Positions 13,563 to 21,407 of a stretch of DNA of 22,606 nt are shown piece after piece (the first letter of the stretch is position 1; each line of letters begins with the position of its first letter). A program made the position numbers and the translations under genes. This DNA is from Acidobacteriota bacterium (GTDB lineage Bacteria; Acidobacteriota; Terriglobia; UBA7540), in the NCBI GenBank assembly GCA_021827255.1, contig JAKAWO010000009.1, positions 1 through 22,606 of the forward strand. Direction: 5' to 3'. The notes below the pieces were generated by a model. The model did not search any database and was not told the DNA's origin. It saw only the letters and a program-made list of their open reading frames with translations.

Positions 13563-16500
13563 TTGTTCAGGCTGAAAAGACTCGATCTGCTGGGTTTCAA
13601 ATCCTTTGCCGACCGCACTCGGCTTGAGTTCGGCGCGGGCACCGTGGGTGTGGTAGGACCCAACGGGTGCGGCAAGTCTAACCTGGCGGACGCCATCAAT
13701 TGGGCGCTTGGGGAGCAGAGCGCGCGCCTGCTGCGCGGCGAGCGCATGACGGACGTTATTTTCAACGGCACGGGGAGCCGTCCGCCGACCGGCATGGCGG
13801 AAGTCAGCATGACGCTCGAAGATCCGGAATACACCCGGGCCGACGGCGCAGACGAAACCGCCCCGCCCGGGTTGGCAGGCGGCGATTTGCCGGGGGCGGA
13901 GCAAGGTTCGGGATCGGGCGGTGAGGAGAGTAATGACCAGAGCGGCAAGAACGGCGCGGCGCGGAGGCGGCGCTACCAGGGACTCATCACGGTCACGCGA
14001 AGGCTGTTCCGATCCGGCGAGAGCGAGTATCTGATTAACGGTGAACCCAGCCGGCTGCGCGATATCCAGGACCTTTTCATGGGGACGGGCCTGGGGCCTG
14101 AATCCTACGCCATCATCGAGCAAGGGCGGATTGGGCAGATTCTGAGTTCCAAGCCCTCCGACCGGCGGCTGATCCTGGAAGAGGCGGCCGGGGTTTCCAA
14201 ATTCAAGACGCGCAAACGCGCCGCTGAGCTCAAGCTCGAATCCTCACGGCAGAACCTGTCGCGCATTACGGACATTCTTGAAGAGGTGACGAAGCAGGTC
14301 AATTCGCTCAAGCGGCAGGCCTCGAAGGCGCGGCGGTTCCGCGAGCTCGAGGAGCAACTATCGGGCCGCATGAAAATTACTCTTGCCTCTCGGCTCACGG
14401 CGATGAAGGCCGAGTGCGGACGCCGGCGCGAAGAGGTGGCGATCCATCGCGCCGCCTGCGAGGAAACGGGGCGATGCCTGGAAACCCTCGAGGGGGAGCA
14501 GAAGGCGGCGCTAGCGCGCGTTGAAGGATTGGAATCGCGATTGGCCCAACTTCGCGACGCCGCGGCCCAGGCGGAGCTTGAAAAGCAACGGCTGGAGTCA
14601 CACGCCGAACAGATGCGGCAGCAGGCGGCCAGCTTGGGTCTGCGAGCCGAGGACGCGTCGGCGGAGGCGGGCCGATTGTTGGAGCGCGTCCGGGCTCTCG
14701 AAGCCGAAGCGGCGGAAATCGCCCGGCGTCGCCAGGCCCTCGAGGCCGAACGAGCCGGCGCAAGCGAGAAGACGGGCCGGCTGATCACGGCCCAGGAAGA
14801 GTTGGCAGGGCGAATCGGCGAGTCGGAGGCGGCGCTCGAGGAGTGCCGCGCCGCCATGCTGGAGGCCATCAGCGCCGCCGCTGCATGGCGGAATCAGCTT
14901 GTTCAGCTGGAGGAGTCGAGCCTGGGAATGGAACGCCAGCTCTCGCGCCTGGCGTCAGAGAGCGCCGCCGCTGAAGCCGAATACGCTCGGCTGGCCACAG
15001 AGATGGAATGCTTGGACTCCGAAAACCAGCGCCGCGAGGGCGAGCTTTCGACCCTGAGTGATGTTTTGACCCGCGCCTCGGGCGAGCTCCAGGCGGCGCG
15101 CCAAGCCGAGGCCGCCTCGCGAGCCAGCCTTGAAGCTCTGCGGCAGGAGCACTCCGGCGCCGTGGCCCGTCAGCAGGCTTTGGAAGAATCCCTGGCTCGC
15201 CACGCTTACTCGACCGATAGCGTCCGGCGCCTCCTGACGGGTGAGATCAAGCCGAATGGCCACCGCTTCCAGCCGCTCGGAGTGCTGGCAGATTTTCTGG
15301 AAGTCACCTCCGGCTACGAAGAAGTCGTCGAGGAATTCCTCGACTCCCAGCTCGACTGCGTGGTGGTGGAAGAGCACGAGGAAGCGCGCTCCGGCATCGC
15401 TCTCTTGCGACAGGAAGGCGCGGGGCGCTCAACGTTCCTGGTGACGCGGATTGCCTCGAGCGGCAACGGGCATTCCCACGGGAATGCAGCCGACGCGGTT
15501 CGCAGCGAGGCCGGCGTGCTGGCTGGCGTGCGCGAATTGGTCCGCTTTGCTCCGCAACTTGGCCTGAACGGCGACTTGCCACTCACCTCGGTCGCCAAGG
15601 CGTTTGTGGTTCAGGATGCCGGAGCCGCTGAGCGCCTGGCCGTCGCTTATCCCGATTGCCATTTCCTAACTCCGACGGGCGAGCATTACCATCACCGGCT
15701 GGTGTCAGGAGGGCGGGGGAAGAACGCCGGACCGCTGGCGCTGCGCCGAGACTTCCGCGAGCTGGAGCGCCGCGCCGCCGAGTTGGCCAGCGATCTCGGA
15801 AAAGCGGAGGCGAGCCTGGCGGAGGCTGAAGCGCGGGCGGAAACTCTCGACCAGGAATTGCGCCGGCTGACCGCCTCCAAGCTCGAGGCGGAAAAGAACC
15901 TCGTCCTCACCCATGAGAAAGCCCGGCAGGCTCGGCAGATGCACGGGCACGCTGCGGAACGCCGGCGCGTTCTCGAAGCGGAGAGCGGCGGGCTGGCAGG
16001 TGAACGCGCCGCGCTCGAATCCCGCCGCGAAGAGTTGCAAGCCTCGCTCGTTACTGCCACCGGCGAAAAGAGCCGGATGGAGGGTCTTGCCAACCTGCGC
16101 GCTGCGGAGTTGCGCGATTGGCGGGCCGATTTTGACCGCACCGCGCGAGAGCTTGCGCGCGCCCAGGCCTTGGCAAGCGCCCTCGAAGAGCGCGCCCAGG
16201 CGCTTGAAAGCGAGCGAGCCCGCCTGGAAATAGAAATCCGCGAAGCCGCCGAGCGCGCCGCTCACCTGCAACGGCAAGCCCAGGCGTGGAGGGCTGAGCA
16301 GAAACGCCTGGCCGGTGAAATCGAAACCAGCGAGGCTCGGCGCGTCAACTTGGAAGCCGAACAACAGGCGGGGCGTGAGAGCGTGCGCGAGCTTGCCGAG
16401 CAGGGACAGTCCGCCCGAGCGCAGCGGGACGAACTCGGGCGTCAGCTTGAGGCGGCGCGGGCCGTCTTCGAGGGCCATCGCACCCGACGCTCGGAAGCGG

Positions 16501-17285
16501 AGGTCGCCCTAGCCCGGGCGGAGTCCGACTACGACCATCACGCCGCCCAGTGCCGCGACGCCCTTCATCAAGAGGCGGAGGCTCTGCTCGCCGCGCTTCC
16601 GCCGGAGACCGTGCTCGCCGGCGAGGCGCTGGAAACCGCCGAAGCGGAAGTGCGCGAACTCAAAACCCGTATCGAAAGTCTGGGCCCTCTCAACATGATG
16701 GCGCTGGAGGAATTGCAGGAAGCGGAGGAACGCTACGCATTCCTTGAAAGCCAACGGCAAGACCTGCTGACTTCGATCGAAGAGACCGCCGAGGCCATCC
16801 GCGAAATCGACCGCGTCTCAAGGCAGCAGTTCCTGGAAGCCTTCCGGGCCATCAACGAAAGTTTCGCCGAAACCTTCCGAACGCTCTTTGGGGGCGGCAT
16901 CGGGCAGATGCGGCTGACCGACGAGAACGACCCCGACAGCGGCCTCGACATTGTCGCCCAGCCGCCCGGCAAGCGCTTGCAGAGCGTGCTGCTGCTGTCG
17001 GGCGGCGAGAAGGCGCTGGCTGCGCTGGCCTTGCTCATTGCCATCTTCCGCTATGCGCCCAGCCCCTTCTGCGTGCTTGATGAAGTGGATGCGCCGCTCG
17101 ACGAATCCAACGTGGACCGCTTCACCCGCCTCATCCATGAAATGAGCCGGCACACTCAATTCATCCTTATCACCCACAACAAGCGCACCATGGAGATTGC
17201 GCAGACGCTTTACGGCGTGACGATGGAAGCTCCCGGTGTCTCCAAACTGGTCTCCGTCAAGTTTGAGGACGCCGCCGCAGCCTAA
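13563..17285 (+). CDS. smc: Chromosome segregation ATPase SMC
   Basis: SMC is the ATPase core of the bacterial condensin that compacts and segregates the chromosome with ScpA and ScpB. The product has 1240 residues. In order: N-terminal head with Walker A GPNGCGKS (residues 32-39) and a Q-loop region near EQGRIGQIL; a coiled coil rich in Glu/Ala/Arg; a hinge at about residues 549-718; the returning coiled coil; and the C-terminal head with ABC signature LLSGGEKALAALALL (from about 1144), Walker B FCVLDEVDAPLD and the ITHNKRTME block. Start is TTG at 13563 with GGGAGG seven bases upstream; translation then begins at the conserved RLKRLDLLGFKSFADRT. Residues 88-137 or so form an unusual Gly/Ser/Asp-rich insert. 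No scpA or scpB is nearby. Confidence 0.96.
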   Translation: MFRLKRLDLLGFKSFADRTRLEFGAGTVGVVGPNGCGKSNLADAINWALGEQSARLLRGERMTDVIFNGTGSRPPTGMAEVSMTLEDPEYTRADGADETAPPGLAGGDLPGAEQGSGSGGEESNDQSGKNGAARRRRYQGLITVTRRLFRSGESEYLINGEPSRLRDIQDLFMGTGLGPESYAIIEQGRIGQILSSKPSDRRLILEEAAGVSKFKTRKRAAELKLESSRQNLSRITDILEEVTKQVNSLKRQASKARRFRELEEQLSGRMKITLASRLTAMKAECGRRREEVAIHRAACEETGRCLETLEGEQKAALARVEGLESRLAQLRDAAAQAELEKQRLESHAEQMRQQAASLGLRAEDASAEAGRLLERVRALEAEAAEIARRRQALEAERAGASEKTGRLITAQEELAGRIGESEAALEECRAAMLEAISAAAAWRNQLVQLEESSLGMERQLSRLASESAAAEAEYARLATEMECLDSENQRREGELSTLSDVLTRASGELQAARQAEAASRASLEALRQEHSGAVARQQALEESLARHAYSTDSVRRLLTGEIKPNGHRFQPLGVLADFLEVTSGYEEVVEEFLDSQLDCVVVEEHEEARSGIALLRQEGAGRSTFLVTRIASSGNGHSHGNAADAVRSEAGVLAGVRELVRFAPQLGLNGDLPLTSVAKAFVVQDAGAAERLAVAYPDCHFLTPTGEHYHHRLVSGGRGKNAGPLALRRDFRELERRAAELASDLGKAEASLAEAEARAETLDQELRRLTASKLEAEKNLVLTHEKARQARQMHGHAAERRRVLEAESGGLAGERAALESRREELQASLVTATGEKSRMEGLANLRAAELRDWRADFDRTARELARAQALASALEERAQALESERARLEIEIREAAERAAHLQRQAQAWRAEQKRLAGEIETSEARRVNLEAEQQAGRESVRELAEQGQSARAQRDELGRQLEAARAVFEGHRTRRSEAEVALARAESDYDHHAAQCRDALHQEAEALLAALPPETVLAGEALETAEAEVRELKTRIESLGPLNMMALEELQEAEERYAFLESQRQDLLTSIEETAEAIREIDRVSRQQFLEAFRAINESFAETFRTLFGGGIGQMRLTDENDPDSGLDIVAQPPGKRLQSVLLLSGGEKALAALALLIAIFRYAPSPFCVLDEVDAPLDESNVDRFTRLIHEMSRHTQFILITHNKRTMEIAQTLYGVTMEAPGVSKLVSVKFEDAAAA

Positions 17286-17385
17286 TGTCCCGCCCGATGT
17301 TCACGCCTCGGCCCAAAGTTTTGATCTTCCATTCACAGTATTTCAACAGCATTTTCCACAGCCGGTTTCTTCTCCGCTTTTCTCA

Positions 17386-17413
17386 TTGACTTCAGGAACT
17401 GATGTCTTAAAAT
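17386..17413 (+). promoter_or_regulatory. Probable promoter of purC
   Basis: -35 TTGACT (17386-17391), a 16-base spacer and -10 TAAAAT (17408-17413). Transcription would start near 17420, leaving a leader of only about 15 bases. This suits the lack of a strong Shine-Dalgarno before purC and suggests purC is transcribed independently of smc. Confidence 0.6.
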
Positions 17414-17434
17414 GTCGGCTGTTACCTTTCGATT

Positions 17435-18340
17435 ATGCCCGTCATGCGAAGCTCCGTGCTGTTGGAAACTCATTTGCCGGACGTGAACCTGTATTCACGC
17501 GGCAAGGTGCGGGACGTTTACGAAGTGGACGACGCTCGGCTGTTGATCGTGGCCACCGACCGTATCTCGGCCTTCGACGTCGTGCTGCGGGAAGGCATTC
17601 CGGAGAAAGGGCGCGTGTTGACTCAACTCTCGCGTTTCTGGTTCGAGCGCTTCGCCGGGCGCCTGCCCACGCATTTCCTCACCGCGAGCGTCGAAGAATA
17701 CCCGGCCGGCCTTGCAGCCTACTCCAACCAGCTCGAAGGCCGCTCGATGCTGGTGAAGAGGACTCGACCCTTTCCCATCGAGTGCGTGGTGCGCGGGTAC
17801 CTGGCCGGGTCGGGCTGGAAGGAATACCAGGTTTCGCAGTCCGTTTGCGGCGTGACGCTGCCCGTGGGCCTCACCGAATCGGCGCGCCTTGACCCGCCGA
17901 TTTTCACTCCCGCCACCAAGAGCGCCGTCGGCCACGACGAAAACATTCCCTTTGAAGAAGCGGCTCGGCGCATCGGGCGCGCGGAGGCGGAAAAGATTCG
18001 CGATCTGAGCTTGCAGGTTTACGGCGAGGCTCGCGAATACGCCGAGTCGCGCGGAATCCTGATCGCCGACACAAAATTTGAATGGGGCCTTTACGAGGAC
18101 GAAATCATCCTGATTGATGAGGTGTTAACCCCGGACTCTTCGCGCTTTTGGCCCAAGTCCGGATACAGCCCTGGCCGCCCCCAGCCTTCTTTCGATAAGC
18201 AATTTGTGCGCGACTATTTGGAGTCGGTTCCTTGGAATAAAGAACCGCCCGCGCCGCCGCTTCCCGCGGAGGTTGTTCAAAAAACGGGCCAGAAGTACCG
18301 AGAGGCGTTCCGCTTGCTGACCGGCGAGGAGCTGGACTAA
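17435..18340 (+). CDS. purC: Phosphoribosylaminoimidazole-succinocarboxamide synthase (SAICAR synthase)
   Basis: PurC joins aspartate to CAIR with ATP hydrolysis to give SAICAR, a late step of purine synthesis. The 301-residue product belongs to the longer, eukaryote-like (ADE1-type) class. Landmarks: YSRGKVRDVYEVDD (residues 20-33), IVATDRISAFDVVL, IECVVRGYLAGSGWKEYQ, PPIFTPATKSAVGHDENI, ILIADTKFEWGLY, and LTPDSSRFWP with SFDKQFVRDYL. The start is ATG at 17435; the ATG at 17444 is an alternative. A clear promoter precedes it. It is followed after 24 bases by a CvpA-type gene; linkage of purine-synthesis genes with cvpA is known from other bacteria. Confidence 0.96.
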   Translation: MPVMRSSVLLETHLPDVNLYSRGKVRDVYEVDDARLLIVATDRISAFDVVLREGIPEKGRVLTQLSRFWFERFAGRLPTHFLTASVEEYPAGLAAYSNQLEGRSMLVKRTRPFPIECVVRGYLAGSGWKEYQVSQSVCGVTLPVGLTESARLDPPIFTPATKSAVGHDENIPFEEAARRIGRAEAEKIRDLSLQVYGEAREYAESRGILIADTKFEWGLYEDEIILIDEVLTPDSSRFWPKSGYSPGRPQPSFDKQFVRDYLESVPWNKEPPAPPLPAEVVQKTGQKYREAFRLLTGEELD

Positions 18341-18364
18341 AGGCGGGCCGGACGGACGCAAGCG

Positions 18365-18916
18365 ATGGGACTCTGGAACTGGCTCGATTGGATTCTGGCC
18401 GCCATTTTGACGGCTTCCGTCATCGCGGCCATCCTGAAGGGGTTTGTCCGAGAGCTGATCGCCCTGGCTTCCTTGGTCGTCGGCTTGGTGATTGCGGCCC
18501 TCGAGTACCCGCGAGCCGGGGCGTGGTTTGAAGACTTGACGCGCTCCCATGCGATCGCCCTCGGCGCGGGTTTTCTGGTCCTTTTTTTGGGAACACTGCT
18601 TCTGGGCGCGGGCGTTGGGGTGTTGGCGAAGAAGCTGGTCAAAGCCGCGCAACTCGAGTGGTTTGACAGATTCCTGGGTGGCGTCTTCGGTTTGGTGCGC
18701 GGCTTGGCCATTGACTCTGTGTTGTTGATGGTGATGGTGGCTTTCTCCATCAAGCCGCAGGCGGTCGGTCAGTCATCGCTGGCCCCTTACGTGGCCGCCG
18801 GGGCGCGCGTGATCGTTCTCGCCATGCCGAGCGAATTAAGGAATCACTTCCGAGCCGGATTTGAAAAGTTCCGCGACGCCTTGGCGGCGAAGGACCAAAA
18901 GGCGCTCCGCCAGTAG
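18365..18916 (+). CDS. CvpA family inner-membrane protein
   Basis: The 183-residue product has four likely membrane helices (about residues 7-25, 31-47, 63-84 and 106-127). The family signature is visible: an N-terminal WLDWILA start, GFVRELIAL, and the WFDRFLGGVFGLVRGLA segment (residues 99-115). CvpA was named for colicin V production; in general its function is poorly defined, with proposed roles in envelope homeostasis. The C-terminal tail after residue 145 is amphipathic and charged. It follows purC by 24 bp and is probably co-transcribed with it. The ribosome site is weak (GGACGGACG region). Confidence 0.88.
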   Translation: MGLWNWLDWILAAILTASVIAAILKGFVRELIALASLVVGLVIAALEYPRAGAWFEDLTRSHAIALGAGFLVLFLGTLLLGAGVGVLAKKLVKAAQLEWFDRFLGGVFGLVRGLAIDSVLLMVMVAFSIKPQAVGQSSLAPYVAAGARVIVLAMPSELRNHFRAGFEKFRDALAAKDQKALRQ

Positions 18917-18953
18917 CCCTAGGTCTCTAAAATTTCTCGCCGGGAGAGTGGCC

Positions 18954-19187
18954 GTGAAAGAGCAGTTGGAAGCACTCGTCAACGACCTGGTCGAGCATGG
19001 GGTGGACTTTGAGGACGCGGTGAGCGAATTCCAGAAGAAATTTATTCGCAAGGTGCTCGAGAAGAACAGCGGAAACCAGTCCAAGGCCGCCAAATCGCTC
19101 GGCATGCATCGCAACACGCTCAGCCGAAAGATCGAAGAGTTTGGTCTCGACCATCGCCCTCGTGCCCGGCGCCGCGCCCGCCGCTAA
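18954..19187 (+). CDS. Small Fis-type helix-turn-helix DNA-binding protein
   Basis: The 77-residue product has an N-terminal helical region. It is followed by a Fis-type HTH (HTH_8): IRKVLEKNSGNQSKAAKSLG then MHRNTLSRKIEEFGL, the pattern of Fis and of the C-terminal domain of NtrC-type activators. There is no receiver or AAA+ domain, so it is a stand-alone DNA-binding protein. It ends in an Arg-rich tail (ARRRARR), likely adding non-specific DNA affinity. I chose GTG at 18954 with GGGAG seven bases upstream; GTG at 18948 is too close to that site. It lies 37 bases after the cvpA-type gene and is probably the last gene of that operon. Its targets are unknown. Confidence 0.85.
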   Translation: MKEQLEALVNDLVEHGVDFEDAVSEFQKKFIRKVLEKNSGNQSKAAKSLGMHRNTLSRKIEEFGLDHRPRARRRARR

Positions 19188-19189
19188 CC

Positions 19190-19206
19190 GGCGCCCCCGG
19201 CGCCGA
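19190..19206 (+). terminator. GC-rich hairpin right after the Fis-type gene
   Basis: CGGCGCC, a CCC loop, then GGCGCCG: a perfect 7-bp stem three bases past the stop codon. There is no T-run, so it is not a classical intrinsic terminator. It may protect the mRNA 3' end or assist termination. Confidence 0.35.
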
Positions 19207-19282
19207 GGCGTGCTCGCGCCAGCGAGCGTGCCGGATGGAAGAAATCGCGACGAGGGAGCGATGGGGACTTGTTCCCGCCCGC

Positions 19283-19323
19283 GAGCGGCTGCCGAGCCGG
19301 GGGAGTTGGCAGGGCAGCCGCTC
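19283..19323. repeat. 11-bp perfect inverted repeat (possible REP-like element)
   Basis: GAGCGGCTGCC (19283-19293) pairs perfectly with GGCAGCCGCTC (19313-19323) across a 19-base spacer. It lies about 0.6 kb from a REP-associated transposase fragment. REP elements are GC-rich hairpins of this size mobilised by such enzymes, but no second copy is visible in this window, so the REP identity is only a suggestion. Confidence 0.35.
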
Positions 19324-19338
19324 ACGCAGCCTTCGAGG

Positions 19339-19572
19339 CTAGCGGTTCGTGGTGGAGATGGGCAGGCGCTCGACCGACGCCGGCAATTCAGCCAGTGACA
19401 CGTGCGGGGTACCGCTGCCCTTTTGGGCGTAGATTTGCGCGCCCTTGGGCAGGGCGAAGTAGAGGGTTTCCGCGAGCGGGCCAAGCTCCAGCGCCCGGAC
19501 GATTTGCGCTGAGCCCTCGCGGATCGAGACCAGCTCGCTGTTATCAGCTTGCATCCTCAAGTTGTGACCCAT
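19339..19572 (-). CDS. Hypothetical ORF downstream of the PEGA remnant
   Basis: This 77-codon frame ends at 19339. Its sequence (for example ELGPLAETLYFALPKGAQIY) looks like real protein, but I recognise no family. The ATG at 19572 has no Shine-Dalgarno. The frame stays open upstream to 19629, where it meets the TAG stop of the PEGA frame in the same phase. It may be a separate small gene, or a former C-terminal extension of the PEGA protein cut off by a nonsense codon. Confidence 0.3.
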   Translation of the reverse strand: MGHNLRMQADNSELVSIREGSAQIVRALELGPLAETLYFALPKGAQIYAQKGSGTPHVSLAELPASVERLPISTTNR

Positions 19573-19629
19573 CGGCAGGATGATGGCCGTGTGGCGGTGG
19601 CCTTGGGCCCCTTGGCCACGCGCCCAGCC

Positions 19630-19845
19630 CTATTGCGCGGCCGCCAGCGTCGCGTCGAGGGTAACGCTGCTACCCGCCGCCAGCGTGACTGCCCGCTTCC
19701 AGGTTTGATAACCGGACTTCACCACCTCGATCGTGCGATTCCCCGCCGCAACCTCCAGCGTTGACGGGGTGTCGCCCACGAACCTGCCGTCCACCCTGAT
19801 GTCGGATCCGGCGGGCGTGGACAAAACGGTCACCTTCGCGGTCGC
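19630..19845 (-). pseudogene. PEGA-domain protein, C-terminal remnant
   Basis: About 71 codons encode a PEGA domain. It reads KVTVLSTPAGSDIRVDGRFV, then GDTPSTLEVAAGNRTIEVVK, then SGYQTWKRAVTLAAGSS. It is preceded by a PAPPAAAA-type linker, which commonly joins PEGA domains to upstream regions. PEGA domains are small beta-rich units, often on surface or periplasmic proteins. The same frame runs upstream to 20310, but those residues look like random translation. The expected N-terminal part of the protein is missing, and in another frame a transposase fragment begins about 60 bases upstream. I read this as the tail of a gene whose front was lost. An intact small gene starting inside is less likely, because no ribosome site is seen. 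Confidence 0.6.
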
Positions 19846-19904
19846 GGCCGCCGCCGGAGGGGCTGGCTGCGCCGCAGATCGCCAAGCAAGGGGGCGGGTG
19901 TGGT

Positions 19905-20021
19905 GTCGGTCAACTGGGTGCGCCGGCGGAGCCGCCGCACGGTGATGAAGAAATATCGGTCGGAAAGAAATGGACGCCGCAGCTTCGGCACGGCGGTAGA
20001 ATACCCAAGCGTGGAGCCGAC
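19905..20021 (-). mobile_element. N-terminal fragment of a REP-associated tyrosine (Y1) transposase
   Basis: In the frame 20105-19830 the peptide around residues 29-67 reads GSTLGYSTAVP, then KLRRPFLSDRYFFITVRRLR, then RRTQL. A leader of the GSTLGYSTAVP type followed by RYFFITVRxLRRRTxL is, from my knowledge of the family, how RAYT/IS200-like transposases of some Acidobacteriota begin. The HUH histidine motif and the catalytic tyrosine are absent: the similarity stops near 19905 and PEGA sequence takes over in another frame. It is therefore a dead fragment marking an old insertion or deletion junction. I have no alignment to support this, only pattern recognition. Confidence 0.5.
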
Positions 20022-20165
20022 GGCCACCGAAAAGACGCGGACCGCAAAAAGCGGCGCTACCTGCTGCTTGGGGCACGCTTGATGGATCCGTAAGAGAGGG
20101 TTCACGGACCCTTCGAATCTGGACCGGGGCTAGGGGCGCATAAAGGCCCTGAGAGGTGACCTGAA
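20022..20165 (+). other. Upstream region of the beta-propeller gene
   Basis: No gene is seen. A weak promoter-like pair (TTGGGG, 17 bases, TAAGAG) lies around 20068-20096, and the strong ribosome site AGAGGTGA occupies 20152-20159. The promoter match is poor and is given only as a candidate. Confidence 0.2.
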
Positions 20166-21407
20166 ATGGAACCAACATCGACGAAATCCCAAGCCAACCG
20201 ACGTGCGGGCGCAAAGGTTGGCAACACACACGTCCCGTGGCGGGTACGAGGGTTAGGGGTATGGGCGCTCTCCGGAGTTTTTGTCTCAAGTTGGATTCTT
20301 GCCATGGCATCAGCCGCTGGTATCAGCCCTTGGGGAGACAGCCCGCAACTCAACGCCAGCGTGATCTTTTGGACATCGCCTCACCCTGGATGGCTATACG
20401 TCCTGGATCCTGAGATCATACGCTACAGACCCAATAATGTGTCCCAGGTGCTGCTTGTAGATCCCACCAGTGGGGAGATCAAAGGCGTGATCCGAGCCGG
20501 GCTTCAGCCAGACTTTGCTCTATCGCCTGATGGAAGCCATCTATACATACTATCTGGAGGGTACCTATCCGCCGTCGATACCCAATCGGGGTCAGTGCTC
20601 GGCAATTGGCCAGTTCATGATCCGGCTCAAATCATTACGGGCCTACCCAGCCCGGGGAGTTTAGTGGCAGGGACCGGGAATCGTTACGTGTTCGTGCTCA
20701 AGGTGCACAATCGCCAGATGGCTGGGGGCGGGGCCACATGCGCGATCGGTACTTTTGACGTTCAACAGGGCGCTTTTCTCCCCGACGAGGCCCGGCTTCC
20801 GACTTGCGATGGTCTATGGGAGATCAAAGCCCTACCTGCCGAAAGAAAAATCCTGGCTTTTATTTCCTACTCTAAAGACGCCCAGATCGTCCAGATTGGG
20901 CCTGGTGGCGCCGCGCTTTCTACCTCGACGCTGGCGTTGGGAAACCCTCCCGCAAGTGGCGTGCTCCTACCCGACGGCCATACGCTGGCTTTCCTTAATA
21001 CACAACGTCAAATCGCGCTCGCGGACACTGAGCTTGGGAGAGTGACTTATCCTGAGCTCGGCGCCGTCACTATACCGCCGGATACGATGATGCGGCCGCA
21101 ATCCCTGACTGTTTCTGCTAGCGGGGGTATGCTTTACGTTGGTTACGGACCGGCTAGCGGCGTGGGATTCTGGTCGGACCTGGCGCATGGCGTAGCGGCA
21201 TTCAATTTAGGCACCGGGCAGCAGCAGGCCTCCGCGGCCACTTCAGACCCGTTCTTGCACCTCACGCTTAGCCTCCACGGCAAGTACCTTTACGCCATTT
21301 CGCCGGTTTGGCGGAGCATTGTCGTATTAGATGCGTCTAGCCTAAAGGAGCTTAGGACGATAAGCAATTTGGGCGTAACGCCAGCTTCCGCTCTTGTTGC
21401 CCCATAA
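20166..21407 (+). CDS. Exported beta-propeller (YVTN/YncE-like) protein
   Basis: The 413-residue product has a long, basic N-terminal stretch, then a hydrophobic segment (about residues 30-51) ending in ASAAG. This is a signal peptide or membrane anchor. The rest consists of repeated beta-rich blades with the pattern hydrophobic-SPDG-hydrophobic. Examples are FALSPDGSHLYILSGG, VLLPDGHTLAFLN and SASGGMLYVGYG, and a last blade reads SIVVLDASSLKELRTI. This fits the seven-bladed YVTN/YncE-like superfamily; such proteins serve as scaffolds, binding proteins or enzyme subunits, and the function here is unknown. The ATG has an excellent site (AGAGGTGA, six bases upstream). Codon choice looks more relaxed than in the neighbouring housekeeping genes (more ATA, CTA, AGG), suggesting a different history. 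Confidence 0.7.
   Translation: MEPTSTKSQANRRAGAKVGNTHVPWRVRGLGVWALSGVFVSSWILAMASAAGISPWGDSPQLNASVIFWTSPHPGWLYVLDPEIIRYRPNNVSQVLLVDPTSGEIKGVIRAGLQPDFALSPDGSHLYILSGGYLSAVDTQSGSVLGNWPVHDPAQIITGLPSPGSLVAGTGNRYVFVLKVHNRQMAGGGATCAIGTFDVQQGAFLPDEARLPTCDGLWEIKALPAERKILAFISYSKDAQIVQIGPGGAALSTSTLALGNPPASGVLLPDGHTLAFLNTQRQIALADTELGRVTYPELGAVTIPPDTMMRPQSLTVSASGGMLYVGYGPASGVGFWSDLAHGVAAFNLGTGQQQASAATSDPFLHLTLSLHGKYLYAISPVWRSIVVLDASSLKELRTISNLGVTPASALVAP

Larger units (their letters stand above)
19188..19338. other. Non-coding stretch between convergent frames
   Basis: I see no gene here. It contains the hairpin at 19190-19206, a smaller one around 19213-19228 (GCTCGC/GCGAGC with a GCCA loop) and the 11-bp inverted repeat at 19283-19323. 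The density of dyads is higher than elsewhere in the window. Confidence 0.4.

Noticed and set aside
15705..16478. 257-codon minus-strand frame inside smc
   Set aside because: It is antisense to the coiled-coil region, where repetitive Glu/Ala/Arg codons keep several shadow frames open.
17236..17892. 218-codon plus-strand frame overlapping purC
   Set aside because: It is out of phase with purC, which has all SAICAR synthase motifs. The frame is Arg-rich with no recognisable domain.
19141..19398. 85-codon plus-strand frame after the Fis-type gene
   Set aside because: It overlaps the Fis-type coding end in another phase, is Arg/Ala-rich and crosses several hairpins. It has no ribosome site.
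20022..20310. N-terminal part of the 226-codon PEGA frame
   Set aside because: Residues upstream of the linker do not look like protein, overlap the propeller gene antisense and run through the transposase fragment in the wrong phase.
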